36,504 bases of DNA from Nitrospirota bacterium (GCA_023476565.1 JAMCVZ010000028.1:1-36504); one strand, 5' to 3'. Counted from the first letter of the stretch, positions 23,016-31,458 are shown. Program-made: numbers and translations. The notes: generated by a model from the sequence alone, not told the origin.

Positions 23016-24755
23016 TTAGTGGCTACTCTGTCTTCCGGCTTTATGAGGTTTAAGTTTCTTCAATAGCTTGTCCGGTTCAAGCGTGTTGAGAACATCGCTT
23101 TTTTCGAGCCATCCCCGCCGTGCAATGGAGACCCCGTAGCCCATAAACCCGAACTGGTCTGTTACATGGGTATCGGTGCTGATAACCATGGCAACTCCCA
23201 TCTCCTTTGCCCGCTTTGCGTGGGTGTCGTTAAGATCGAGCCGGAAGGGTGATGCGTTGATCTCAAGGGCGGTTCCGGTCTCTTTGGCGACCCTGAATAT
23301 CTCCTCCATATCCAGCTCATATGCGTCCCGTGAGCCGATGAGCCTGCCGGTAGGGTGCGCAATGATGCTCACGTGCGGGTTTTTCATCGCTGATACCATG
23401 CGCCAGGTGAGCTGCTGTCTGGACTGTCTGAATCCAGAGTGTATGGAAGCGACTACAGTATCAAGCTTTTTGAGCGCACTGTCAGGGAAATCGATGCTTC
23501 CGTCGCTTCTGATGTCCACTTCGGTCCCATAGAGTAATCTGAACCCCCGCAGTTTCTTGTTGATAGCCTGCAATTCCCGCTTCTGTTCCATAAGCCTTTC
23601 GACAGTCAGGCCGCGTGCCACGGCAAGGCCCTGGGAATGGTCCGTTATCGCGATGTAGGAATAGCCCTGCTCTCGCGCCGCCTCGACAAGACGCTCGAAG
23701 GTTGCGCTCCCGTCGCTCCATTTTGAATGCACATGAAGATCGCCCTTCATATCCTTTAAGGTGACCAGATGGGGAAGCGCCCCTTTCAGGGCGGCTTCTA
23801 TCTCTCCCTGGTCCTCCCTTAATTCGGGCGGGATATAGGGGAGACCGAGAACCCGGTAAATATCATCTTCCTTTTCTCCTCCCAGCTTTTTATTGTCTTT
23901 CTCGCGGAATATGCCGTATTCGTTTATCTTCAGGCCCATCCTGATGGCCATCTCCCTGAGCCTTATATTATGCGCCTTGCTGCCGGTGAAATACGTCAGC
24001 GCCGCACCGTAGGATTCTTTTTCGACCACCCGCAGATCAACCTGGAGGTCCTCATAGATTATGACGCTTGATTTTGTAGGCCCGTGCACCAGGATCTCTT
24101 TTACATCCTGGAGTTGAATAAAAACCTCCATGACTTCATTCGGCCTGTCGGACGTTGCGAGCAGGTCTATATCTTTTATGGTCTCTTTCCGCCTCCTCAG
24201 GCTTCCCGCTATATCGATCTTTTTAACAGGCGCACTTTTTTTGAGGTGCTCCAGTATGGAGTCGGCGATGGGCAGGACCCTCCCGAGCGGCTGCCGCTCC
24301 TTGCCCCTCTTCAGCATCGCTATTCCTTTTAAAATGTTTTCCTCTGTCTTTTCCTTTATCCCCCGCAATCCTGAGAGTTTGTGTTCGGCAGCAAACCTTT
24401 CGAGTTCATCGAGGCTCTTTATATGCAGCTCCTTGTAGAGCAATTGCGCTGTCTTCGGCCCGAGACTCGGTACGGAGAGCAGGGCAAGCAATTCCTTCGG
24501 CAGCTCGCTTTTCAATTCTTCATATGCCCGGATCTTTCCGGTTTTGAGATATTCCGTAATCTTTCCGGCAAGGTCGCGGCCGATTCCGGGAATCTGTGAA
24601 AGCTCTTTTTCAGGAACATCTTCGATGCTCTTCGGGAGGCCTTCGACGTTTATCGCAGCCCTGCGGTATGCCCTTATACGGAATGGGTTGTCGCCCATTA
24701 TCTCGAGGCGATCTGCAATCTCATTGAATATCCGCGATAGCTCCCGGTTTTTCAT
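23016..24755 (-). CDS. polX: PolX-type DNA polymerase with PHP domain
   Basis: Family X DNA polymerase thought to act in gap-filling DNA repair, 579 residues. Helix-hairpin-helix regions lie at the N-terminus (LSQIPGIGRDLAGKITEYL, SLGPKTAQLL). The nucleotidyltransferase motif GSLRRRKETIKDIDLL holds the catalytic Asp pair. The C-terminal PHP phosphoesterase domain begins GDLHVHSKWSDGSATFE and contains ITDHSQG, VVASIHSGF, IAHPTGR and ISTDTH. These are the metal ligands for 3'-5' exonuclease and other processing. It overlaps DUF72 by ATGA. Confidence 0.96.
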   Translation of the reverse strand: MKNRELSRIFNEIADRLEIMGDNPFRIRAYRRAAINVEGLPKSIEDVPEKELSQIPGIGRDLAGKITEYLKTGKIRAYEELKSELPKELLALLSVPSLGPKTAQLLYKELHIKSLDELERFAAEHKLSGLRGIKEKTEENILKGIAMLKRGKERQPLGRVLPIADSILEHLKKSAPVKKIDIAGSLRRRKETIKDIDLLATSDRPNEVMEVFIQLQDVKEILVHGPTKSSVIIYEDLQVDLRVVEKESYGAALTYFTGSKAHNIRLREMAIRMGLKINEYGIFREKDNKKLGGEKEDDIYRVLGLPYIPPELREDQGEIEAALKGALPHLVTLKDMKGDLHVHSKWSDGSATFERLVEAAREQGYSYIAITDHSQGLAVARGLTVERLMEQKRELQAINKKLRGFRLLYGTEVDIRSDGSIDFPDSALKKLDTVVASIHSGFRQSRQQLTWRMVSAMKNPHVSIIAHPTGRLIGSRDAYELDMEEIFRVAKETGTALEINASPFRLDLNDTHAKRAKEMGVAMVISTDTHVTDQFGFMGYGVSIARRGWLEKSDVLNTLEPDKLLKKLKPHKAGRQSSH

Positions 24756-25474
24756 TGCAGCATCCCCATAAGCTCGCGTGCGTTTTTCGGCGCATACCCA
24801 TAGGCATCATTATTGAAATATATATAAACATCTTTGCCCTCCCTCATGAAATTTCTAATCATGGCAGCATCGTGTTCCAGGAACTCTTTTGAGTAATCTC
24901 CGCTGATCCCCTTTGCACCGTGCCTTCTCATATAGATAAAATCGGCAGTTGCGGGGAGCGCATTGATAAACTCTGGCGAGTCGGACATACAAAGGCTTGC
25001 ATCATGCGTCCGGCAGAGCTTGATGACCTCTTCCGTTATCCAGCTTTCGTGCCTGAATTCGAAGGTGTTCCTTACAGGATGCTTCCCGAGCAATTCAAGA
25101 AAGTGCTGCAACCTCTCAATATTGATATGAAAGCCGGGTGGGAACTGCCAGAGGACAACCTCCAGCTTTTCCTGTAATTGGAACGCCCTTTCGAAAAACA
25201 ATTCCAGAGGCTCTTCGGGATTGAGCAATCGTTTCAGGTGTGTTATATATCTGCCGCCCTTGACGGAGAACGCAAAATCAGGAGGAGTGCGGTCGCGCCA
25301 TTTCTCAAAGGTGCCGGCAAGGGGGAGCCTGTAGAAGGTGACATTCAGCTCGACGGTAGAGAAGACACCGCAATAATACTCAAGCCACTTTTTCTGCGGC
25401 AATCCGGGGGGATAGAAGACTTCCTTCCAATGTTTGTAGTTGAACCCGCTGCATCCGATATGGACGTCTGGCAT
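24752..25474 (-). CDS. DUF72 (YecE-like) family protein
   Basis: A 240-residue TIM-barrel-like protein of DUF72, function unproven. The family opening HIGCSGFNYKHWKEVFYPPG is intact, followed by FYRLPLAGTFEKW, FSVKGGRYITHLKRL and VLWQFPPGFHINIERL. The region RHESWITEEVIKL and the end VYIYFNNDAYGYAPKNAREL are typical. It is translationally coupled to polX (ATGA overlap), so the two probably form one transcript. It has a TGA-TACAAT box ending 6 nt before the ATG and no Shine-Dalgarno. A truncated copy of its first 40 codons lies at 26274-26396. Confidence 0.92.
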   Translation of the reverse strand: MPDVHIGCSGFNYKHWKEVFYPPGLPQKKWLEYYCGVFSTVELNVTFYRLPLAGTFEKWRDRTPPDFAFSVKGGRYITHLKRLLNPEEPLELFFERAFQLQEKLEVVLWQFPPGFHINIERLQHFLELLGKHPVRNTFEFRHESWITEEVIKLCRTHDASLCMSDSPEFINALPATADFIYMRRHGAKGISGDYSKEFLEHDAAMIRNFMREGKDVYIYFNNDAYGYAPKNARELMGMLQ

Positions 25475-25480
25475 ATATAA

Positions 25481-25489
25481 ATTGTATCA
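25481..25489 (-). promoter_or_regulatory. Extended -10 of DUF72-polX, leaderless geometry
   Basis: Minus strand TGA-TACAAT, followed by 6 nt and the ATG at 25474. The same element in the same geometry precedes the DUF72 remnant. Confidence 0.55.
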
Positions 25490-25502
25490 CACTGGCTGGA
25501 GA

Positions 25503-25514
25503 AGGAAGACGAGG
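25503..25514. repeat. 12-bp direct repeat, left copy
   Basis: AGGAAGACGAGG also occurs at 26293-26304. The two copies enclose the HEPN/MNT pair and are in the same orientation. Confidence 0.6.
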
Positions 25515-25531
25515 CCGAGGTATTTAGCGTT

Positions 25532-25843
25532 TTAAATCCGGCTGGATACTTTCAGCGCCTCTTCGAGAAAGGTTCCTCTTAGTTCATCAGGCGTGTAACC
25601 GATGGCCTCTATGGGTTCAAATACCCTGCCTGCTGCAAGACCCAAAAGCTCAAGTCGCTCTCTAAGGTTCATATTCTTGAAATCCTCAGAGACGATAATA
25701 ACGTCAATGTCACTGTCCTCCCGCGCGTTCCCTCTCGCATAAGATCCGTAAAGAAGAATCGCCTGAGGGGTCACCCCGAGTTTTACGATTTCTGCTGCGT
25801 AGCGGTTCAGGATTATTTTAATTTCTCGTTCTGTTTTAACCAT
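25532..25843 (-). CDS. MNT-type nucleotidyltransferase (antitoxin of HEPN/MNT pair)
   Basis: A minimal nucleotidyltransferase of 103 residues. The signature LLYGSYARGNAREDSDIDVI (GSx10DxD) is intact, followed by the third carboxylate region. MntA-like proteins neutralise the HEPN toxin by transferring AMP to it. It overlaps the end of the HEPN gene by 31 nt, consistent with co-translation. The ORF ends 58 nt from the DUF72 start. Confidence 0.88.
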   Translation of the reverse strand: MVKTEREIKIILNRYAAEIVKLGVTPQAILLYGSYARGNAREDSDIDVIIVSEDFKNMNLRERLELLGLAAGRVFEPIEAIGYTPDELRGTFLEEALKVSSRI

Positions 25844-26202
25844 TCTACAATCTCTATCGTTTTCTCAAGATACGCCGACACCACTTTTTCCGGAAAGGAC
25901 TCTGTCAGTGCGCCAAAGTCTTCCGGGTATCTGGTAACTACACTTGCATTGTTTATCTTTGCAATAAACTCAAAATGAGCCTCTGAAAAGCTGAGCCCGG
26001 CAAGCTTTGTAAGATAGAGCAGGTTATGTGTTCTTGGAGGAGACGTATCAGTGACTTCGGCTGCAACTGCTTTCAGCATTTTCTCTATAGACAGATGGCA
26101 CATGAGGACCACATAGATATAACGGCCGGTTTTTAACATATGTGCGGCAGTATCGAGATCGTATGCCGCTGATTTGACGAAATTCTCCGTATCTTTTCTC
26201 AT
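25813..26202 (-). CDS. HEPN-domain protein (probable toxin of HEPN/MNT pair)
   Basis: A 129-residue helical HEPN protein. It starts with the family pattern NFVKSAAYDLDTAAHMLKTG and RYIYVVLMCHLSIEKMLKAV. The segment PPRTHNLLYLTKLAG follows, then NNASVVTRYPEDFG. HEPN proteins paired with MNT are RNases or regulators; the classical RxxxxH catalytic motif is not clearly spaced here, only RTHN, so activity is uncertain. It precedes and overlaps the MNT gene. The pair is flanked by 12-bp direct repeats and by DUF72 sequence on both sides. Confidence 0.85.
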   Translation of the reverse strand: MRKDTENFVKSAAYDLDTAAHMLKTGRYIYVVLMCHLSIEKMLKAVAAEVTDTSPPRTHNLLYLTKLAGLSFSEAHFEFIAKINNASVVTRYPEDFGALTESFPEKVVSAYLEKTIEIVEWLKQNEKLK

Positions 26203-26273
26203 TACCTATACATTAGAACATAACAGGGCAAAAGTAAAGAATTCCGCGATGGTATTCACAGGTAAATTTTATC

Positions 26274-26396
26274 TTATTCGATAGCTTTTCCGAGGAAGAC
26301 GAGGAGGTTATACAATGTCTTGAGAGCGGCAGGATAAAAGATTCCTTTCCAGTGCCTGCATCTGCACTCACTGTATCCGATATGCATGTTTGACAT
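26274..26396 (-). pseudogene. Truncated duplicate of the DUF72 5' end
   Basis: A 40-codon frame (MSNMHIGYSECRCRHWKGIF...) that parallels the first 25 residues of intact DUF72 (MPDVHIGCSGFNYKHWKEVF), with FYPA against FYPP, then loses similarity and stops at TAA. Its upstream DNA repeats the DUF72 -10 (TGA-TACAAT) with the same 6-nt distance to ATG. The right copy of the 12-bp repeat lies inside it. Similarity is visible in both DNA and protein. Confidence 0.8.
26293..26304. repeat. 12-bp direct repeat, right copy
   Basis: Second copy of AGGAAGACGAGG, located within the DUF72 remnant just past its homologous part. Confidence 0.6.
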
Positions 26397-26402
26397 ACGT
26401 AA

Positions 26403-26411
26403 ATTGTATCA
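26403..26411 (-). promoter_or_regulatory. Duplicated extended -10 upstream of the DUF72 remnant
   Basis: TGA-TACAAT followed by 6 nt and an ATG, identical in layout to the intact DUF72 promoter. The following 100 nt to miaA (26412-26511) show nothing recognisable. Confidence 0.5.
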
Positions 26412-26511
26412 CAGTAAAAAACTGAGATAATACAGGAGTTGGATATTGCCCTGAAAGTTGCTATCGGGGTAGAGTGAAACGCATAGGTGATGAGGGAAAG
26501 ATGTTTTAGGA

Positions 26512-27486
26512 CTATCTTATAATTATTGTCGGGATTGCTTCTTTTATCCTTTGAAAGGTTTCGTCGGGATCGCCTATCCCGGTCGCATCAACCCACTGAA
26601 TGCCCTCTTCTTTCCTGAACCAGGTGAATTGCCTTTTTGCGTAATTCCTTGTCCTCTGCTTTACCAGGCTGATCGCCTCATCAAAGCTGATTTCCCCTGA
26701 TAAATGCATTGCAATTTCTTTGTACCCTATAGCCTGCATCGACGACAGTGACGAGTTTATTTCAGAGTTCGGAGCGCGGAGTTTTAAATTCAGCACGTGC
26801 TTCTTTACCATCTCTAAAATCTTTTTCACCTCATCCACAAGCCCTCTTTCCACCATTTCATCGACCCGCCCCTCGATCAGCCTGTAAAGCTCTTTTCTGT
26901 CCCGTGTAAGTCCTATCTTGATGAACTCGTAAGGCAGGGGCCTGGTCAGCGTCCTGCGCAGCTCGGATATGGTGCTGCTGCTCTTCAGGCACACTTCCAA
27001 TGCCCTGAGTATCCTCCTGGTGTCTGCAGGCATTATCCTGTCGGCAGCAGAAGGGTCAAGGGTCTTCAGATCCTCGAACAGGGACCCGGGCTCCGCCTCC
27101 TCTTTCAGGAGCAGCCCGTTTCGCAAATCCCAGTCGGCGGAAGGGCCCGTGAAGATGCCCCTCGTCATTGCTTTGATGTAGAGCCCTGTGCCCCCCACGA
27201 TCAGGGGAATGCTCCCCTTCCCGAGGAGGGTATCCATGATCGGCCTGACATGTTTGATATATTCCCCGGTGCTGTATGTCTCCCACGGCTCGACCATATC
27301 CAGCATATGGTGGTTGACCGCCAGTCTCTCCTCAGGTGAGGGCTTGGCAGTACCGATATCCATATGCCTGTAGACCTGCATGGAATCAGCGCTGATGATT
27401 TCCGTATTCAGGGCTTGTGCAAGGAGAATTGATACCGTTGTCTTGCCGACCCCGGTCGGGCCGAGGAGGACGATTACTTTTTTCAT
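26512..27486 (-). CDS. miaA: tRNA dimethylallyltransferase
   Basis: Adds the dimethylallyl group to A37 of tRNAs reading UNN codons, in the cytoplasm. The 324-residue product has P-loop GPTGVGKTTVSILLA, DSMQVYRHMDIGTAKP, GGTGLYIKAM and, near the end, MQAIGYKEI and NYAKRQFTWFR. Between residues about 230 and 245 a nonconserved stretch (LNLKLRAPNSEINSS) interrupts the usual spacing; its DNA is a 7-bp-periodic repeat, so it looks like an in-frame insertion. It is divergent from leuD across an inverted repeat. Confidence 0.96.
   Translation of the reverse strand: MKKVIVLLGPTGVGKTTVSILLAQALNTEIISADSMQVYRHMDIGTAKPSPEERLAVNHHMLDMVEPWETYSTGEYIKHVRPIMDTLLGKGSIPLIVGGTGLYIKAMTRGIFTGPSADWDLRNGLLLKEEAEPGSLFEDLKTLDPSAADRIMPADTRRILRALEVCLKSSSTISELRRTLTRPLPYEFIKIGLTRDRKELYRLIEGRVDEMVERGLVDEVKKILEMVKKHVLNLKLRAPNSEINSSLSSMQAIGYKEIAMHLSGEISFDEAISLVKQRTRNYAKRQFTWFRKEEGIQWVDATGIGDPDETFQRIKEAIPTIIIR
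26761..26788. repeat. Degenerate heptamer repeat inside miaA
   Basis: Units TTCAGAG, TTCGGAG, CGCGGAG, TTTTAAA run in 7-bp steps from 26761 to 26788 within the miaA coding region and are in frame. They correspond to the protein stretch LKLRAPNSE. Confidence 0.7.
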
Positions 27487-27507
27487 AGAAAATTATTATT
27501 TACCATT

Positions 27508-27530
27508 GTATAATAAAAAGTTTATTATAC
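27508..27530. promoter_or_regulatory. Perfect inverted repeat between miaA and leuD
   Basis: GTATAATAAA (27508-27517), 3-nt centre, TTTATTATAC (27521-27530). Each arm contains a TATAAT or TATTAT box, so it may hold overlapping divergent -10 elements or an operator. It lies 22 nt before the miaA start and 44 nt before leuD. Confidence 0.5.
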
Positions 27531-27573
27531 TTGGTTTTTAAAATGCAATGAAAACGCCCTAAGGAGGCACCCG

Positions 27574-28077
27574 ATGTTATTGAAAGGTAAAGTCTGGAGA
27601 TTTGGAGATGATATAGATACGGACGCGATCATCCCGGCACGGCACCTTAATACTTCCGATCCCAAAGAGCTTGCCCGCCATGTTATGGAGGATGCGGACA
27701 AGGAGTTTCCCGCTAAGGTCAAGGCAGGAGATATCATCGTCGCGGGGAAAAATTTCGGCTGCGGCTCTTCCCGGGAGCATGCGCCTGTCGCGCTGCAGGC
27801 CGCAGGTATCCAGGCGGTGGTCGCAAAAAGCTTTGCGAGGATCTTTTACCGCAATTCATTCAATATCGGCCTCCCCATATTCGAATCCGAAGAAGCATCG
27901 GCAAAAATCAAAGAGGGTGACACCATCGAGATCGACGCCGATAAAGGCACTATAAAAAACATCACGACAGGCGAACAGTATGCCGCGAATCCGATCCCTC
28001 CGTTTATGCAGGAACTGATTACAGCCGGCGGATTGATCGAGTGGATAAAAAAGAGAGTGAAGGGAGCAGCAGCATGA
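27574..28077 (+). CDS. leuD: 3-isopropylmalate dehydratase small subunit
   Basis: Swivelling subunit of the aconitase-type isomerase of leucine synthesis, 167 residues, short archaeal-type LeuD/HacB length. Signatures are GDDIDTDAIIPARHLNTSDP and GKNFGCGSSREHAPVAL, then AKSFARIFYRNSFNIGLP. AAGGAGG precedes the ATG. It overlaps leuB as ATGA. The large subunit leuC is not adjacent, so it must be elsewhere. Confidence 0.93.
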   Translation: MLLKGKVWRFGDDIDTDAIIPARHLNTSDPKELARHVMEDADKEFPAKVKAGDIIVAGKNFGCGSSREHAPVALQAAGIQAVVAKSFARIFYRNSFNIGLPIFESEEASAKIKEGDTIEIDADKGTIKNITTGEQYAANPIPPFMQELITAGGLIEWIKKRVKGAAA

Positions 28078-29150
28078 GCAGGACTTATAATATAGCAGTC
28101 ATACCGGGGGATGGTACAGGCCCGGAGGTAGTGGCGGAGGGTATCAAGATCCTTAACACCGCTTCGGCAAAGTTCGGATTCAAGCTCGAGTTCAGGAAGT
28201 TCGACTTTGGCGGCGAACGCTACCTAAGGACCGGAGAGACGCTCCCCGACAGCGCGATCGACGAGTTCAGGAAGTTCGACGCCATGTTTCTGGGCGCTAT
28301 CGGACATCCCGACGTAAAACCCGGCATCCTCGAAACAGGAATTCTCCTTAAGATACGCTTTGCCCTTGATCAGTACATCAATCTCCGGCCGGTCAAGCTC
28401 TATCCCAATGTGGAGACCCCGCTCAAGGACAAGGGACCCGAGCATATCGATTTTGTGGTTATCCGCGAGAACACGGGCGGCATCTACACGGGACATGGCG
28501 GGGCGACGCGTGCAGGCACGACCGAGGAGATCGCCACGCAACTGATGGTGTACGATCGCCGCACGGTGGACCGCTGTCTGAAGTATGCGTTCGAGCTGAA
28601 GAAGAAACGCAACACAAAGGACCCGAAGTACGCTGCAAAACCGATCACGCTCATCCACAAGCGGAACGTGCTCACCCATTGCGGGGACCTCTGGTACCGC
28701 GCTTTTGAAGAGATGGGCTCGAAACAGTACCCGGAGCTCAAGCGCGACTACAACCACGTCGATGCTGCGAACATGTGGCTCGTGAAGAACCCCGAATGGT
28801 TCGACGTGGCCGTCACGGAAAACCTTTTCGGCGACATCATCACCGACCTCGGCGCCATGATCCAGGGCGGCCTGGGCGTAGCTTCCGGCGGGAACATCAA
28901 CCCCGCGGGCGTTTCGATGTTCGAGCCGATGGGCGGCAGTGCGCCGAAGTATGCCGGCCGGAACGTGATCAACCCCATGGCGGCGATCGGCGCTGCAATG
29001 ATGATGCTCGATGCGCTCGGCGAAACAGAGGCATCACAGGCGATCGAGACGGCCATGATTGCAGTAATGCGCAAGATGAAAAGCCAGGCCGCAGGGAAAA
29101 TGGGGTATACAACCACCGAGATCGGGGATTTGGTAGCGGGGCTGGTTTAA
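28074..29150 (+). CDS. leuB: 3-isopropylmalate dehydrogenase
   Basis: NAD-dependent oxidative decarboxylase of leucine synthesis, 358 residues from the ATG overlapping the leuD stop. Motifs: IPGDGTGPEVVAEGIKIL, LRPVKLYP, VIRENTGGIYTG, the catalytic HKRNVLTHCGDLWYR, YNHVDAANMWLV, TENLFGDIITDLGAM, and FEPMGGSAPKYAGRN. Related tartrate, homoisocitrate and isocitrate dehydrogenases share these; leuD coupling favours LeuB. By eye this gene is richer in G+C at third positions than genes upstream, a trait shared with the next gene. Confidence 0.88.
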   Translation: MSRTYNIAVIPGDGTGPEVVAEGIKILNTASAKFGFKLEFRKFDFGGERYLRTGETLPDSAIDEFRKFDAMFLGAIGHPDVKPGILETGILLKIRFALDQYINLRPVKLYPNVETPLKDKGPEHIDFVVIRENTGGIYTGHGGATRAGTTEEIATQLMVYDRRTVDRCLKYAFELKKKRNTKDPKYAAKPITLIHKRNVLTHCGDLWYRAFEEMGSKQYPELKRDYNHVDAANMWLVKNPEWFDVAVTENLFGDIITDLGAMIQGGLGVASGGNINPAGVSMFEPMGGSAPKYAGRNVINPMAAIGAAMMMLDALGETEASQAIETAMIAVMRKMKSQAAGKMGYTTTEIGDLVAGLV

Positions 29151-29240
29151 ATTTGCAGGAATAAACCACGACAGACACGGATAGAAATCAAGGATAAAAG
29201 AGAAAAATTAAAAAATGAGAATATCTTTAGGGAGTAGGAA

Positions 29241-30353
29241 ATGATGCGGGTTGGTTTCATAGGATGGCGCGGCATGGTAGGCTCGGTGCTCATGGGCCGC
29301 ATGCGCGAAGAAAAAGATTTCGCTTTCGTCGAGCCGGTATTTTTCACAACCTCGAAGGTCGGCGGAAAGGCGCCGGACATCGGCAAGGACGTCCCTTCAC
29401 TCAAGGATGCCAAAAACATAGACGACCTGAAAGCGATGGATACCATCGTTTCCTGCCAGGGCGGCGAATACACGGGCGCCATTTACCCCAAGCTGCGCGC
29501 CGCGGGTTGGAAGGGCTACTGGATCGATGCGGCATCCACGCTCCGCATGGAGAAAGACTCTATTATAATCCTCGACCCGGTCAACCTCGAGGGAATCAAG
29601 AATGGACTGGCAAAGGGAACCAGGAACTACATCGGCGGCAACTGCACGGTGTCCCTCATGCTTATCGCCCTGGGCGGGCTTTACGAGCGCGGACTGGTGG
29701 AATGGATGAGCGCCATGACCTATCAGGCGGCCTCCGGCGCCGGCGCCAACAATATGCGCGAGCTGCTCAAACAGATGGGCTCCGCTCATGGCTCGGTGAA
29801 GGATCTGCTGGATGACCCTTCAAGCGCAATCCTGGAGATTGACCATAAAGTGGCCGAGCATGTCCGCTCCGGTGATTATCCCAAAGAGTTCTTCGGCGCG
29901 CCGCTGGCCTGCTCGCTTATCCCCTGGATCGACAAGCAATTGGAGAACGGCCAGAGCCGCGAGGAGTGGAAAGGCCAGGCCGAAACCAACAAGATTCTCG
30001 GCCGCGAGGCGAACCCTGTTATCATAGACGGTATCTGTGTGCGTGTCGGCTCCATGCGCTGCCACAGCCAGGCGCTTACCATCAAGCTCACTAAAGACGT
30101 GCCGCTGGACGAGATCCATGAAATGATTGCCGGCCACAACAAATGGGTGAAGGTGATTCCCAATCAGCGCGAGATTTCCATGCGCGAGCTCACTCCGGCA
30201 GCGGTGACCGGCGCCCTCACCGTGCCTGTCGGCCGCCTGCGCACGATGAACATGGGGCCGCAGTTCCTGGCCGCCTTCACCTGCGGCGACCAGCTCCTAT
30301 GGGGCGCGGCTGAGCCGCTCAGGCGTATGCTTCGCATCCTGGTGGAGCAATAA
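29241..30353 (+). CDS. asd: Aspartate-semialdehyde dehydrogenase, proteobacterial (E. coli) type
   Basis: Reduces aspartyl phosphate to aspartate semialdehyde, feeding lysine/DAP, threonine and methionine. The 370-residue enzyme has [14 protein letters not shown] (NADP), [12 protein letters not shown], the catalytic-cysteine motif [17 protein letters not shown], and the late [12 protein letters not shown] with the substrate His. GGAG lies 6 nt before ATG. It is directly followed by a second, distantly related Asd (12 nt apart). Third-position GC looks higher than in the second Asd and in metK, which suggests separate origin. The 90-nt spacer before it is A-rich with no clear promoter. Confidence 0.94.
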   Translation: MMRVGFIGWRGMVGSVLMGRMREEKDFAFVEPVFFTTSKVGGKAPDIGKDVPSLKDAKNIDDLKAMDTIVSCQGGEYTGAIYPKLRAAGWKGYWIDAASTLRMEKDSIIILDPVNLEGIKNGLAKGTRNYIGGNCTVSLMLIALGGLYERGLVEWMSAMTYQAASGAGANNMRELLKQMGSAHGSVKDLLDDPSSAILEIDHKVAEHVRSGDYPKEFFGAPLACSLIPWIDKQLENGQSREEWKGQAETNKILGREANPVIIDGICVRVGSMRCHSQALTIKLTKDVPLDEIHEMIAGHNKWVKVIPNQREISMRELTPAAVTGALTVPVGRLRTMNMGPQFLAAFTCGDQLLWGAAEPLRRMLRILVEQ

Positions 30354-30364
30354 CGATATAAACT

Positions 30365-31381
30365 ATGCTGAAGAAAAAAAATAAATACGTCGTGGCCGTT
30401 GTAGGCGCAACCGGCGCAGCCGGCAATGAGATGATTGCCGTGCTGGAAGAAAGAGAGTTCCCGGTGGATACATTAAGGCTTTTTGCATCCGAGCGGTCTG
30501 AGGGGAAGACCTTTGAATTCGAGGGCAGTGAGCTGCCTGTTGAGACCCTTAAGGAGGATTCATTTAAAGGTATCGATATTGCCTTGTTCTCAGCCGGTGC
30601 AGAAAGATCGAAGATATGGGCCCCGGTTGCGGCACAATCAAACTGCGTTGTGGTGGACAATTCAAGCCAGTGGAGGATGGACCCGGAAGTCCCCCTCGTC
30701 GTGCCTGAAGTCAATGCCCTTGACCTGAAACGGCACAAGGGCATTATTGCGAATCCGAATTGCTCAACCATACAGATGGTTGTGGTCTTGAAGCCGATAC
30801 ACGATGCGGCAAAGATAAAGAGGGTTGTCGTGACCACGTTCCAGGCGGTTTCGGGGACCGGCAAGAAGGCTATGGATGAACTCCTGCAGCAGACAACGGA
30901 TCTTCTGAACTTCAGGGAAGTCAAATGTAATATCTATCCTCATCAGATAGCTTTCAATGTATTGCCGCATATTGATAAATTCCTCGAGAACGGCTATACA
31001 AAAGAAGAGATGAAAATGGTCGACGAGACCAGGAAGATTATGGGAGACAATTCCTTTCGTGTTACGGCCACAGCGGTGAGAGTGCCTGTTTTCAGAGGGC
31101 ATTCCGAATCGCTGAATATCGAGACCGAGAAAAAGCTGACGCCGAATGAGGTGCGCATGCTTCTTTCAAAAGCCCCCGGGATTACGATTTTCGATGCCCC
31201 GGAGAAGAACGCATACCCGCTTCCCGTACAGGTTGCGGGAAAAGACGACGTATATGTGGGAAGAATCCGCGAGGATGAAACCGTTGCATACGGGATAAAT
31301 ATGTGGATTGTATCCGACAACCTGAGGAAGGGCGCGGCATTGAATGCAGTCCAGATAGCGGAAGAACTAATAAAACAGTAA
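30365..31381 (+). CDS. asd: Aspartate-semialdehyde dehydrogenase, second (Gram-positive/general) type
   Basis: A 338-residue Asd of the other main subfamily. Motifs: VVGATGAAGNEMIAVLEER, DNSSQWRMD, the catalytic-cysteine ANPNCSTIQMVVVLKPI, VTTFQAVSGTGKKAM, HIDKFLENGYTKEE, and RVPVFRGHSESLNIET. The start ATG has no clear Shine-Dalgarno; it lies 12 nt after the first asd. The fact that both catalytic cysteines are intact makes either copy potentially active. It is followed by a heptamer-repeat spacer and then metK. Confidence 0.94.
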   Translation: MLKKKNKYVVAVVGATGAAGNEMIAVLEEREFPVDTLRLFASERSEGKTFEFEGSELPVETLKEDSFKGIDIALFSAGAERSKIWAPVAAQSNCVVVDNSSQWRMDPEVPLVVPEVNALDLKRHKGIIANPNCSTIQMVVVLKPIHDAAKIKRVVVTTFQAVSGTGKKAMDELLQQTTDLLNFREVKCNIYPHQIAFNVLPHIDKFLENGYTKEEMKMVDETRKIMGDNSFRVTATAVRVPVFRGHSESLNIETEKKLTPNEVRMLLSKAPGITIFDAPEKNAYPLPVQVAGKDDVYVGRIREDETVAYGINMWIVSDNLRKGAALNAVQIAEELIKQ

Positions 31382-31458
31382 CGAGTGACAAGTAACGGGT
31401 TTTAGGGCTTTAAAAAGAATTTACTAAACTTGTTACTCGTTACTTCTGACTTGTCACT
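31380..31458. repeat. Heptamer-repeat spacer between the second asd and metK
   Basis: Left block AACGAGT, GACAAGT, AACGGGT (31380-31400) and right block ACTTGTT, ACTCGTT, ACTTCTG, ACTTGTC, ACT (31428-31458) run in strict 7-bp steps and are partly complementary, for example AGTGACAAGT with ACTTGTCACT. The RNA could fold into a hairpin. No SAM riboswitch is evident. Confidence 0.75.
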
